Origin: Metallyticus violacea
Lineage: Eukaryota; Arthropoda; Insecta; Mantodea; Metallyticidae
NCBI GenBank assembly: GCA_030762175.1
Contig: CM060830.1
Coordinates: 48,012,501 to 48,076,500 of the forward strand
Direction of reading: 5' to 3'
DNA length: 64,000 nt
The position numbers and the translations under genes were made by a program. The notes under the pieces are model-generated. The model was not told the origin of the DNA and ran no database searches. It saw only the letters and a program-made list of their open reading frames with translations. Positions 23,166-33,994 of this stretch are shown here, one piece after another (positions within the stretch are counted from its first letter, which is position 1; each line of letters starts with the position of its first letter).

Positions 23166-23177
23166 AGAACAAAAGAA

Positions 23178-23484
23178 GTCGGTCCTGGTGGTGTAGTGGT
23201 TACCATACTTGCCTCCTATACCCAAGATCGCGGGTTCGAACCCGGCCAGGATCGATGGATTTTACCGGGCGTAAACATCCTAAGTATGGCTTCCTTCGGA
23301 AGGGAAGTAAAGCCGTGGGTCCCGTGTCGTACATTTACGGCACGAAAAAGAATCTCAAGACTGAAAGAGAGGCCTCTGAGCAAAATTTGTCGGCCGTTTC
23401 ACGCCCTGAGTTGAATGGGGCGCTGATGACCTGAGATGTTAATGAACGTCCATAAATAAAATCAATCAAAAAAAAAAAAAAAAA
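23178..23484 (+). repeat. SINE-A copy 4, best preserved, 12-bp duplication
   Basis: The cleanest plus-strand copy. It begins GTCGGTCCTGGTGGTGTAGT, with box A TGGTGTAGTGG, and carries an intact box B GGTTCGAACCC. The body includes CTTCCTTCGGAAGGGAAG, and the copy ends in CCATAAATAAAATCAATC plus a run of about 18 A. It is flanked by a perfect AGAACAAAAGAA duplication (23166-23177 and 23485-23496). The intact promoter, long pure A tail and perfect duplication suggest it is among the younger insertions here. Confidence 0.97.
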
Positions 23485-24054
23485 AGAACAAAAGAAAATA
23501 CACTTGAACAACAAAACTGTTCCCAAATAAGGAATTAAAGAATACACAACAAAAGAAATATCTTATCTACTTTCTTAAATCAACACTCACAAATCACTAA
23601 AGAAAAGTGCACGGTTTCACCCATAACAAAAGAATTCTTTATTTATTTTCTTCAAATACAATGCTTGGATTAAGAATGACTAGACACAGAAATTCTATCG
23701 GCAATTTCAGACCATCTTACGATATTACTTGTGATAATTAATAACAACACAATCGCATATATTAACTGTTTAGAATATGGGAGAATCCCAAATTAGAATA
23801 CTTCTAAAAACACACCTTTGAAAATGGGCTTCAATTTTAATTTTCTTGTCCGCATTAAAAATACATATATAGTTACACAATCAAAAATACGATTTCTCTA
23901 TTGTTACAATTACTACATAATTCAAGTTTTACCGGCACATTAATGATTTGATAAAAGCAACGTTGAGAGTGCCACAAATGTTACGAACAAGGAAGCGAAG
24001 GTACCAATGCATGATATGCTCAATAATACACTTTCCTTCCCTATAATGTGTAAG

Positions 24055-24056
<2 letters not shown>

Positions 24057-24118
<62 letters not shown>
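24057..24118. repeat. (ATT)n microsatellite
   Basis: About twenty pure ATT units; the poly-Ile frame over it is an artefact. Confidence 0.95.
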
Positions 24119-24851
24119 GAAACACTTATAGTGAAAGGAGTGCAGTAATTTATTCCAAATAAAATACGTTGAACATACATCTTGTTGTTGTTCTTCTTCA
24201 GCCAACGCCCGTTCTTGGCTGGTCAGCCATTTGACTCCGTGCCACTCAGTACATTCGTGCTCGTCCTTCTAATGAGTCTCCTCTTGGGTCACTCTAAAGT
24301 GCTGTACAGTTTAGAAGGTGATCAGCCGTTCCTTCCTCTTTTGAGCTGAGGGGGCAGATCAGAGCGTCGACTACGCCGATTCTATGCAAATGTTTTTGTA
24401 GGTAGTCGTGGCCACGTCACTTCGCGGGGCAGATTGTTGGGGATAGGTATTGATATAATCTTTTACCAACTGCTGCTGCTCTCCAGGAGTCCGTGACAAT
24501 TTTCTAGTTTGAAATTACATTGCATATAATGCCGTAGGTAGAAGGAGGTGATGGTTAATACATGGAAAATACGAGAAAATGTACAAGAAGTCTCGGGAAA
24601 GTCTTCCAGAATCAACAATGCAGTGTTGATAAGATAGTAATTAATTTGATGACAGTAATCAGACTATCGATTTTCGCAATATTTTTTACATTGAAGAACA
24701 AATCTATATGCGGATGTATCCATCAATTTTCTTGAAGATTGCTATAGTTGAATAGGAAATATAGAGGACATTCAATATTGTATATATTATCTATTATAAT
24801 TTCTACACTAACAAGTCATAAAATTGGCGTCCCATTCATTTACGTAAAATT

Positions 24852-24854
<3 letters not shown>

Positions 24855-24932
<78 letters not shown>
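24855..24932. repeat. (ATT)n microsatellite
   Basis: About twenty-six pure ATT units, the longest uninterrupted array in the window. It yields a poly-Tyr frame that is not a gene. Confidence 0.95.
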
Positions 24933-25152
24933 GTTTGAGATGGATTCAGACTGAAAGCTTGAAAAGTATTGAAGATTCACGGCTCAATGTAGCTTCTCAC
25001 GTATTTTTATCATTACCCACCATATAAAATAATAAAATAAAGTAATCACTATAAAATAATAGTTTTTGTAGTAAAATGACATTGAAATAATGATAATATT
25101 AACATAATAGATATAATAATAGTAATAATATTCAATAAACATACTCGAACTT

Positions 25153-25850
25153 ATGCTGTACGTGAACGACGTTGCTAAACAAATACCACTCTACTTTCAC
25201 ACAGTCCCTCGTTCTGCTCATGGCGTAAAAAAAATTGAACCTCTATCTTCCTATCACAAAAAATGCAATCCACTTAAATCACAGGCTATAGTCGTGGGAC
25301 ATAAACGCGCACTATGTAAAATAAACTCAAACGATGAATCGCCCATCATGATAAACGACAATGTAATGCACGGCAAAAAACCGGGGTGCTTATATAGACT
25401 CTGATCTAGAATGCTACAGTCAGGTAACCCATACATGCAATAAAAATATTTTCTTTGATTCACACATTTAAACTTATATCAAAACATCTACCTTTCAATC
25501 ACAAAAAGAACTCATTCTCATTGCTTGTTATGCTTCAATGTGAATATTGTGATGTCTTGTACTCTTATCTGAGTACTGGACAGATCGACAGATTACAACG
25601 CGTTCATAATACCTATGTCCGTTTAGTCTTCAACATTCGTAAATTTTATTATGTGACACCCCCAAGCAATCAACTGGCATGGTTGATGGTTGATGGTTGA
25701 TGGTTGATGGTTCACCGAACACATTTCTATCAACCTCATTCTGCGTGTCAGTTCCCAGAATCTGGAACTCCCTTCCTCCTGAAGTCAGAGATTGTTGGCC
25801 AATAAAGCAATTTAAACACACATTAAATTATCGTCTTAGCTTTAGGAATC
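25153..25850 (+). pseudogene. Jockey-like LINE reverse transcriptase fragment
   Basis: Motifs in order match the C-terminal half of insect non-LTR reverse transcriptases. LYVNDVAKQIPLYFH is the position just before the YADD box. Next come NPLKSQAIVVGHKRALCKI, HLPFNHKKNSFSLL, YCDVLYSYLSTG and RLQRVHNTYVRLVFNIRKF, then the segment after TPPSNQLAWL. The usual SxxWNSLP-like ending is recognisable in another frame near 25740-25790 (SGTPFLL, frame-shifted). The YADD catalytic box is missing and several shifts occur, so it is dead. A (GGTTGAT)n heptamer run interrupts it at 25681-25712. Confidence 0.8.
25681..25712. repeat. (GGTTGAT)n minisatellite, 4.5 units
   Basis: A tandem seven-base repeat arisen inside the LINE fragment, at the point where the RT frame reads into WLMVDG. 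Confidence 0.9.
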
Positions 25851-25859
25851 GCAACAATT

Positions 25860-27283
25860 AGCCTCTCTCTTCATTTTCTCCTTTTTCTCTTTCCCCTCCA
25901 CCTCCTTCCCCCCAGTACTCGAGAAAAAAAAAGTTTAACAAGTGAAATTCTAACACTATCTTTATCAGCGTTCTAACTATATTAAAATACGTGATATTTA
26001 CATGCAGTATATATACATATCTTTTTATATAACTATTTATATTGCACTCTATATTTTTGCTGATTTTTTTTTTTCCCAATTGGTAGGGTGGAACAGAGAG
26101 CTTCATAGCCTTAGCTTTGAAAAACTACTAGTAAGATCGCGAACGCGTGACAATGCTCAAACTCCTGGGCGCATTCCTTTAGATACTAAAGTTTTGAAGA
26201 AAGTGCTAAGATTTGAATCTCTCCTCGTTTGTAACCGTGCATTTTATACTCTCATTAGAATGTTTGATGATTCAAAAGTGACACCAGGATGAACTATCTG
26301 TGAATTTACTAGTATAAATTAGAATAATTAAGGGAGGTAAATGCTGGGTTAGATGTTGATACATCAGTAAAGCAGACAAATGAAAAGTGTCCACAAATAT
26401 TAGGGCTCATAGATATGATCTCATTTACCAAGTACTTTTAACAAGTTATTCGTCTTGTGGATATACTTGTTCTGATACTCGCATTTAAAGTTTTAAACCT
26501 TATGAATCTGCTTTCAGTTCTTTGTCTACGGCAGGGATTAAGCATCTTTTAAGGACCAGCCCATCGAAATTCATCGTACTGGCTTGTACATATTAACTTT
26601 TATTGACGAACAGTTTATCTGCCTTGTCAAGCGCAGTAGTCCTTAATGGGGTTATTGTTTCCGCTGTAGGCTACCTTGGTCGTAGCCCATAACTGCCCTC
26701 TTTTGGAGTATTGTAAAATCTGAAGTCAAATGAAGGACCAGAATGCAGATGGTATTAATTTACAAAATAGAATTTCCCTACTTTAGCTATGTTGTAGAAA
26801 TATGGAATGGTGCAATTATTTTATTTTAATAGTAAATATAACTTACTATGACTATTTATTTAAAAAAATTCATTCTTAAACGCTTTTAATTGTGTTTTAG
26901 TTCAGTGGGACACTGGTAATTCTTCATGGCTAACTCGTTTTCCTCCCTTTTGTATGTAACCGTCAACTTAAGCGGAACGCGTAGTATTATAGCAAATAGA
27001 GCAAGGGGCGATAAAACTTTCAGTAAAATATCCAGAATTCATTTCAAGAGGGATTTTTGTATATGCACATCATTTAATAATCGCTTACGTTATTGACAAT
27101 CACGGTGACATAATTTTGAATGTGAAAATTTTACGATAGCATTAGAGAGTCATTTCTTGGAGATTTTCTATTAATTTCGACATCCTATGCTTTACCATAT
27201 AAAAAGCAACTGCCACGGTAATATTTAAACGTCAGAGCAAAGAATGTTTTTTAATTCATCACAGGCCTTTGTCTAGTACAAAT
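25860..27283. other. Unannotated segment
   Basis: A 96-codon frame at 26002-26292 includes LDTKVLKKVLRFESLLVCNRA and a basic start but no domain I can name. It could be another decayed retroelement scrap. The rest is AT-rich. Confidence 0.4.
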
Positions 27284-27294
27284 ACAAGCTTCAT

Positions 27295-27562
27295 CACCGC
27301 CATGAGTGGCCAAGGTAGTTAAGACGCGGACTCTGAGTGGGAGGTCTGGGGTTCGATTTCCTACCAGGACCGTCCATGACTGAGGATTTTCCAGGTTTTC
27401 CCCAGTCCTCACAAATGGCAAATGCCGAAGAGGTACCGTAAACATAGGCCTGCAGCGCTTCCTTTAAAAAAATGCTCCTTTCCAAATTTAACATTTCACG
27501 TCATCAGTGTCCGCCATTTGCGGTGCCTCACTAGTAAAAACGGGCGTTAGCACTAATCAAAA
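27295..27562 (+). repeat. SINE-B copy 3, plus orientation, with target duplication
   Basis: Head-first in the plus direction: ACCGCCATGAGTGGCCAAGG (box A block), GGACTC, then box B GGGGTTCGATTTCC. The body contains TCCAGGTTTTCCCCAGTCC and the 3' end is AAAAACGGGCGTTAGCACTA. Flanks ACAAGCTTCAT (27284-27294) and ACAACCTTCAT (27563-27573) form an 11-bp duplication with one mismatch. This copy establishes the true orientation of the family. Confidence 0.93.
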
Positions 27563-27573
27563 ACAACCTTCAT

Positions 27574-28099
27574 AAAGATGTTTCAGAATCAGGTCGACTT
27601 CCGCCACTATGTCGCTGTTGATAATAACCTCGTTACTACCAATAACAAATTCTTATCGGAGATCATTGTTAACCCCAGTGATGGTCAACAACATCGCCAC
27701 AGTCATCAGATGTCTTTTAATGTCGGAAGTTACTTTGTAATTATGGTCATAATGAAAAGGAAGACAGTAAAAGAGTCTGTAATAGTGCTCAGAAATGATT
27801 TTCACGTTATATACTACGCCAGTAGTGGTTCTTAATTATATTTTAAATTTAAACAAAATGCAAGCTTTATAATGTAACAAAAGTAGATGATTGCAAACCT
27901 CCTTAAGCAATGGCTTGTACGCTTAAATCTCTCCAGTGGTGGGTGTCGCCTATAAGCGTCCCTTTCTCAGAGATTTCATTGCAAGCTTTTACGCACATCT
28001 CTGCATGTGTCAAAAGCACAGATTTCACCCTTTCTGCTATGAAGAAAGTTTAGTCAAATACTATTATAATGAGGGGATGAGCTGATCACATATCCCTCT
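27574..28099. other. Unannotated segment
   Basis: An 85-codon plus frame (27578-27835) has no known motif. No repeats seen. Confidence 0.45.
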
Positions 28100-28337
28100 A
28101 CCGCCGCAGGTGGCAGATGACGTCAAGACCTCATGAGCGAGAGGTCTGGGTGTTCGATTCCCACCAGTACTGTCCATCCTGATAGATATTTCTTCCAGGT
28201 TTTTCTCAACCATAAATGGTAAATGCCTGGGAGGTGCCCTAAACTTAGGCTTGGATAATTTTTTCTTTAAAAAAAACTTTCCTAATTTATACTTGCATTT
28301 TATGTGATGCCTCAGACGTAAAATTGGATTTAAACAC

Positions 28338-28341
<4 letters not shown>
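28100..28341 (+). repeat. SINE-B copy 4, internally deleted, abutting hairpin H3
   Basis: The head is degenerate (ACCGCCGCAGGTGGC) but box B survives as GGTGTTCGATTCCC. The body includes TTCCAGGTTTTTCTC and GTGCCCTAAACTTAGGC. Part of the 3' region is deleted, and the end ATTTAAACACTATTA runs without a gap into the (TA)n of hairpin H3. Confidence 0.88.
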
Positions 28342-28389
<48 letters not shown>

Positions 28390-28599
28390 GAACAGTAATA
28401 ATAAAAGTAGATAAGGATAAAACACTGAGAAAAAGTCACACTTGAAATTGAAATAGAAATTGAAATAGCAATTTCAAGTGCGACTTTTTCTCAGTGTTTT
28501 ATCCTTATCTACTTTTATTATTACTGTTTATTTGTTACATTGTTAATAGTGTTACTTTATTTTTATTTTTCATTTATATTATATTATATTATATATATG
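28342..28599. mobile_element. Hairpin element H3
   Basis: (TA)n at 28342-28386 leads into a short left arm (28387-28450, containing AACAGTAATAATAAAAGTAG and ACTGAGAAAAAGTCACAC). A central piece of about 17 nt follows, with an imperfect repeat of AAATTGAAATAG. The right arm 28468-28529 (GCAATTTCAAGTGCGAC onward) pairs with the left. The right side continues past the pairing as TTGTTACATTGTTAATAGTG to about 28575 and ends in (TATAT)-rich sequence. The polarity is opposite to H1 and H2: here the long side is on the right. Confidence 0.85.
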
Positions 28600-28647
28600 A
28601 CATCTATAAATACTAAAAGTAACTAAACTGGAATGGCTAACAAACGG

Positions 28648-29060
28648 TGGCTCAAACGGTAAAGTTTGAGACGCGCATTAGAAGCAGTCGGTCATCCTGA
28701 CCTTCGGTTTCTTCGTGATTTTCCCTGGTTGCTCTTAGAGGAGAGCTGAGATGAATATTTCCTTTCCACGAATTTTCTTCTCACCCATTTTATCTCATTT
28801 CGCTTGCTGATAAAGGATCGAAAATGCCCTTCTGCTGGGCTTGAACCCATTGGAGGGAAGGTACCGCCGACTTCGGGATGTTCTATCTGGAAACATTAGG
28901 AACCTCTTGATCCTGGACGCCAGGTTTCTCCCTCAACTCATCCCTTTCTCTCAGAGGGCTCCCAAGCTTAGACACAAACGGCCAGACCTTGAGCGAAATG
29001 CTAACAATCCAAACCCAAATTTCAAATTGGAATGGCTTATATGGTTCATGAAAATCCAAG
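28648..29060 (+). repeat. Possible third tRNA-headed SINE (SINE-C), single copy here
   Basis: The start GGTGGCTCAAACGGTAAAGT resembles a pol III box A, and a plausible but damaged box B region (GGTCATCCTGACCTTCGG) follows about 50 bases later. A GC-balanced body resembling other arthropod repeat bodies runs to about 29050 (TTGAACCCATTGGAGGG, GACTTCGGGATG). No second copy or target duplication was found in the window, so the call rests on the head only. Confidence 0.35.
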
Positions 29061-29390
29061 GCCTAAGTTGATGTTCAGAGAAAACTGTTGAATTCAAATA
29101 AAACTAAGAAAATTAACCCCCTCTGTTTCAAAATACAGTACAGATGGGAATATAAGGAATGGAATTAAGGTATGCGGGAATAACAAACATATACACGCCA
29201 TTGCTATGGACATCGACCATGCACAAGCAACGGTTATTAGTGTACTTGTTGGGCGACAACATTAAAGAAGACACTGCACCTTTTACATAAAGCGGTTTTG
29301 TTTGTTATAATGCAAGCTGCTGAAGATTAAGAATGCTGTAGACAATGTGTGTTCCTTTTGTGACTAGAGTCTCCCACGAAGCGTTTCTTC

Positions 29391-30045
29391 AATTTTGGGG
29401 AGGAAAAGTCACACGGGGCTAAATCTGGACTATAAGGAGGGTGAGAGACACATTTCACGTTGATTTTTGAGATATATTCAGCAACAACTTTTGCGACGTG
29501 CAGTCGAGCATTATCGTGATGCAGAATCCAGCTTTCTGCACGGAAATGTGGTTTTGTGCACGTAGCTATGACCTTGCAGAATTTTCACACATCTCTGTAC
29601 TAGTGTCCAATTACAGTTTGTGTGTAGGCAAACCATTCCTTGAATATAGAAAAATGAGATAACCATAACTTTCCCAACAGAAGAAACTACTTTTTTTTTT
29701 GGTTTGTTTGTATTGGTGATCAGACCGAGCTTTGCTGTTTGCTCTTCGGATGAAAATTAGGTAGTCACGTTTCATCAACAGCAATTATCTTTGAAAGAAA
29801 CTCTGCATCTTCAACTGCATGCAAACCTGCACGCGAACGTCCATTTTTTGGGAATTAGCTGTCTTGTTAGAAACCCCCGGGCACAAACACCTCTCATGTG
29901 CAACTTTTCAGTTACCAACACAGTGAAATTTTCATAATTTCGTTAAGTGTTCTTAGTGTTATTCGACGATCATCTCTCAAAATGACAGCAACAATATTAC
30001 TGGGTTTTTTCCCCCATCGAATGTCAGGGGTTTTAGGTATGTTTG
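29391..30045 (-). pseudogene. Mariner transposase remnant (D34D)
   Basis: Minus-strand translation gives, from N to C: ILRDDRRITLRTLNEIMKIS (helix-turn-helix region), MRGVCARGFLTRQLIPKKW, AVDET (first catalytic Asp) then a stop, LHHDNARLHVAKVVAEYIS with the second Asp, and CVSHPPYSPDLAPCDF with the third. Exactly 34 residues separate the last two Asp residues, the mariner D34D signature. Stops and shifts (for example after DET) kill it. Its ends were not located; a SINE-B lies just beyond its 5' side. Confidence 0.9.
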
Positions 30046-30128
30046 TTAGAAAGGACCTGCAAATTAAAGTAAAAATGCGTAGTGAACTAAGTGGTAATTC
30101 AGTGCTATGAGTGGTTTATGGGGAAGTG

Positions 30129-30133
<5 letters not shown>

Positions 30134-30172
<39 letters not shown>
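30134..30172. repeat. (GT)n microsatellite
   Basis: About twenty pure GT units, directly abutting the 3' end of SINE-B copy 5. Confidence 0.95.
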
Positions 30173-30175
<3 letters not shown>

Positions 30176-30434
30176 ATGGTGTTTAACGCCCGTTTTTACT
30201 ACTCAGGCATCACAGGCGGTAGACACTGATGATACATGAAATGAAATGATAAATTGGGAAATTACTTTTTTTTTTAAGGAAGGAAACGTTCCAGGGCTAA
30301 GTTTAGGCTACCGCCCAGGCATTTGTCATTTATGAGGAAAACGTGAAAAAAACCTCAGCCAGGGAGGACGGTCCTGGCGGGATTTGAACCCCAGACCTCA
30401 TCTCACCTTAGAGATCTGAGCCACCCGTGGCGGG
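30173..30434 (-). repeat. SINE-B copy 5
   Basis: Minus-strand copy with a head ending at CCGCCACGGGTGGCTC on the window's right side, box B GGGGTTCAAATCCCGCC, a body with ACGTTTCCTTCC, and 3' end GTTAAACACCATTAACAC. The anticodon-arm region is shortened compared with other copies. The 3' end joins a (GT)n tract. Confidence 0.9.
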
Positions 30435-30439
30435 TGGCA

Positions 30440-32425
30440 ATTGCATAGAAATAGGGATCATTAAGAAGGGGTTTCTGGAAAGAAATTAGGATAAGACTTT
30501 AAGCTGGGAATGCAGAGATGGGCCAATCTACCAAAAGAAACTATAGGGGAAAAATGTTAAATAAAGAAAAGAGATGGTTGAAATTGACATTCATTTAGCT
30601 AAAGGGAGAGCAAAACGGTTGATAAAATAGTAATCAAGGTAAAGGAGGAGGTGTAGAGTATGAGGGGTTAGATTTAAATGGTAGTAGGCAGGGCCCTATA
30701 ACTCGGTAACCGCAGTGTTGGGTATATCGGTCCCCAAGTAGAGTAGTGAAGTACAGTGAGTTAAAATATAAATTTAATTACAAAGTTGTTTGTCGAAATA
30801 AACAAAGTAAACAAATGTTTCTCTCCGTTACAGCACAAAATGAAATGCCTCTGTAATATTGCTTAAGTCTCAGCTGCAGATTTATTGAAACGAAAGCAAA
30901 ATTTCAGGGCAGCATATTTTGTCACCTCCACTTTAAGTAGGAGGAACTGAACGTGTGTCAACTTGCACACCTCTTACAAGCAGGAACCGCAAATGACAAC
31001 AATGTCACTAATGCCACGTGTATATTTATGCGTTAGACTAACACAATATTTTAAAATTAAATTTAAGTGCTATAAATTATGCCTGTAAAATTTATTATAA
31101 CTCTTTATTGAACAATCATCTTAGAAGCTCAGCCAAGTAGGAGCAGAAAGTCAAAATTGGAACATCTGACACTTGAATGTGGTTCCATTCTGCAATTAAA
31201 CCTGCAGTTCAGGAAAGTAGAAAAAGAGTATTAAGATTGCTACAGTCGTTTCAGATAAAAACTTGACTTTTCAAACAATTACTGTGGAAATATACAGTAA
31301 GAGAGGTGTGCTGATATTTCACAGAAGAATGCAAACTGCGGTTCAGCTATGCAGTTGATCTGAGCAAAATCATAAACATCCTTTTGCTAAACATGTACAG
31401 AAACCATTATGCTACTTATTTCTGCCCCACAGTTAGGAATGTTATTTTTCTTCAAGAGCAGTTAACGTTCAAGAGTCTTTGGTCTTCTCGTGGCAAAGAA
31501 ATAGAATGAGTATAAGAAAACGTGGAATCTCACAAAGACAACAAAAGTTCAACAGTAGAACTTAAGTGTTTTGGAGTTGTATACAATAAGACCTTGCCAT
31601 CTCACGGCGAAGGAGGAGAGAGGAAGAATAGGAGGGGGAGAAAAAAAGAGAGGTAGAACAGCTCCTGGCCTTCTCATATCCAATGGAGAGGAGAGAAGAA
31701 AGCGAAGTGCTGTGGTCAAACAGAAGACGCCGAAGACATCTTAACGCCGTGTTTACATTGCATGCCAGCGAAGCGTTACGTTTGGAAGTGGGCGAGGGCA
31801 CGCGTTCTCCAAAATAATGTATTTATTAATCATCACTATCAGAGGAGTTGGATCTTTCGACCTCCCCAGAACAAACCCAGAGAATAGATATGCCTAAGAT
31901 ACCGCCTTAATTCCATAGCCAGGCCAGCGCCCATACATTACACTTGGACAGCCGTGACAGGCCCGCTGCTTCTCCCGTAATAAGAACGTGGTAGCAAAAC
32001 ATTTTTGAACGCACTTAATTCTCGCGATTTTACAGATAGACCGGTTATTATTAATTTTTCCTTTATCAACGCTGGAATTTTTGGCAATAAATTTCCCCAC
32101 GTGGCGGATTTTTATGATTGTGTCTGATTATTGAATACCGAACCGAACTAGTCACGCGTTGGTTGGTGCTTCCGTGTTCTTCCTATTTCGCATGGCGAGT
32201 TTAATCAGCGACTCTGTGCGGTTCACTGAACCTGACGGAATGCCTTCACACTTTTAAATGCTTGAGTGTTTCAGATCTTTTGCTCCTCCGTCATTTCACG
32301 CGAGAATAAAACAAATGATAGTAGGATAGTTTATTGAAATTACAATACAATACATTTCTTTGCTAAATTAAAATTGAACATCACTATTCTTATTCCAATT
32401 CAGGAAACAGTTACAAATAAAACAA
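30440..32425. other. Unannotated segment
   Basis: About 2 kb with no recognised domain. The part at 31600-32250 is GC-richer and purine-biased near 31605-31690, but frames there (79 and 68 codons, minus) carry no motif. It could hold a decayed repeat. Confidence 0.45.
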
Positions 32426-32437
32426 TGATAACGTAAG

Positions 32438-32728
32438 ATTGATTGATTTATTGAAGGACGCTCTTTAACAGCGCAGGTCATCAGCGTCCCATTCAACTCA
32501 GGGCGTGAAACGGCCGACAAATTTTGCTCAGAGGCCTCTCTTTCAGGCTCGAGGTTCTTTTTCGTGCCGCAAATGTACGACACGGGACCCACGGTTTTAC
32601 TTCCCTTCCGAAGGAAGCCATACTTAGGATTTTTACGCCCGAAAAAATCCATCGATCCTGGCCGGGTTCGAACCCGCGTTTTGGGTATAGGAGGCAAGCA
32701 TGGTAACCACTACACCACCAGGACCGAC
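32438..32728 (-). repeat. SINE-A copy 5 with perfect 12-bp target duplication
   Basis: A complete minus-strand copy. The head (ACCACCAGGACCGAC on the plus strand) ends at 32728, box B reads GGGTTCGAACCCGGCC, and the body and 3' end are conserved, with tail AATAAATCAATCAAT. A perfect duplication TGATAACGTAAG flanks it at 32426-32437 and 32729-32740. This gives exact ends: the element is 291 bp starting GTCGGTCC. Overlapping frames up to 109 codons are by-products. Confidence 0.97.
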
Positions 32729-32740
32729 TGATAACGTAAG

Positions 32741-33239
32741 GAAAATACCTCATCTATCATCTATAAACCTTACTAATCTCCGTCTTCGGTTCGTCAGTAG
32801 TTACCGACTGGAATTGTAGAAGACACAGGTTCATTCACCACTTCTAATAATTCTTTTCCATCATCATAGGGTTATTTACCCAGTCTTTTCTTTGTTTATT
32901 TTCCTCATAATTACTCCTACTATGTTTTAGTTCCTCTTCAACCCATCATCACTAATTAACAAACATATTATACATTTATTTCGAGTTTATATCGAAATAA
33001 TTTATTTATAACTCAGGCCCAGATACGATTTATAAAACATATACTCCGTATGCTTTACGTCTGATTCTACCACTTCATATATTATTATATTCATTTACAT
33101 TGATAAACACTAATTTATAAATAAAAAAAAATAAAAAACAACCTTCTCATTAACTATACACACATATTATACTCGCACTCATGAGTTGCTAATTAATCCA
33201 GTGGCCCAGAAAACTTCAACACTCTATACGTATACCGCG
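32741..33239. other. Unannotated AT-rich segment
   Basis: No motif recognised; probably continuous with the LINE remnant to its right. Confidence 0.4.
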
Positions 33240-33957
33240 CCAGGCCTTTCTATTTTAATTAACTTTCTAAAAGCTCAGTTTTCCCTGGTTTATTTACATT
33301 TCTCAACCATTTTCTACGTACTTAAATAGACTCCGATCTCCATGATAATATTTTATTTTATTTTCTTCACATTCGAAAATAGTGTGTCGATAATTATATT
33401 TCCTTCCAAAAGCAGGGCATTCCTCTAAATCTCTCCCCCGTTTTAAGCCTTTCCTCGCCGTTCTGTCCCCTAGTTCCACATACTTTACCCTACCCCATTC
33501 TTTCTTTAATTCCCTGTAAATCCTTCATTACTTTTTATTATTAAAAGTACTAAATATTACTTGGGTTTCAATATCTTCAATTCTTAGTTTAATTTCTTTC
33601 CATAAACCCCTTTCTTTTAATTCCCTATCTCTCCAGGCCATCTCCATTTTTTTTCCAATACAACTTTAATTCTATTAGCCCAAATGTTACAAAAAGCAGC
33701 TTTGTTTTGCTACTTTAAACATTGTTTCGAAATATTTTATTAATATAAATTCTTTATCCTGAACCAGTATTTTAAAATTTCTACCATTATTTGTCCTTTG
33801 TTTTCTACTCTTTCTAATTCAGTTTGTGCTACCCTCATTAGGTGAAGCTTTTGGCAATTCCAGAATTTGTTTACAAAAATTCGAGTTTACGTTTAACCAA
33901 CTTTCAACAACACCCCAGCTTTCTACTCCTTACAGCATTTTAGCCTCAACTAGTGTC

Positions 33958-33960
<3 letters not shown>
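33240..33960 (-). pseudogene. Non-LTR retrotransposon ORF2 C-terminal remnant
   Basis: Minus-strand translation from about 33945 gives GVESWGVVESWLNVNSNF and then FCKQILELPKASPNEGSTN. This matches the post-RT region of LINE ORF2 proteins (YGxExW then FCKxxLxxPxxxxNxA). Farther on, short matches include ILKYWF-like and a degraded Cys-rich region near 33410. Many stops. Its start toward lower coordinates is approximate. Confidence 0.6.

Positions 33961-33989
<29 letters not shown>
33959..33989. repeat. (AAT)n microsatellite
   Basis: About ten AAT units at the boundary of the LINE remnant. Confidence 0.95.
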
Positions 33990-33994
33990 GGCAC

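Larger units (their letters stand above)
23497..25152. other. Unannotated segment with two long (ATT)n arrays
   Basis: Pure ATT arrays lie at about 24057-24118 and 24855-24932. Between them, 24190-24500 is less AT-rich and looks like part of a decayed interspersed repeat, but no frame or motif could be assigned. Confidence 0.5.

Noticed and set aside
23179..23250. Possible true tRNA gene (box A and box B intact)
   Set aside because: The same tRNA-like sequence heads seven dispersed repeats with bodies, tails and target duplications, and no regular acceptor or anticodon stem forms. These are SINE heads.
32368..32753. Overlapping frames of 109 and 86 codons on the minus strand
   Set aside because: They lie within SINE-A copy 5, whose ends are fixed by a perfect 12-bp target duplication. 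Similar frames appear at other SINE-A copies because the repeats share sequence.
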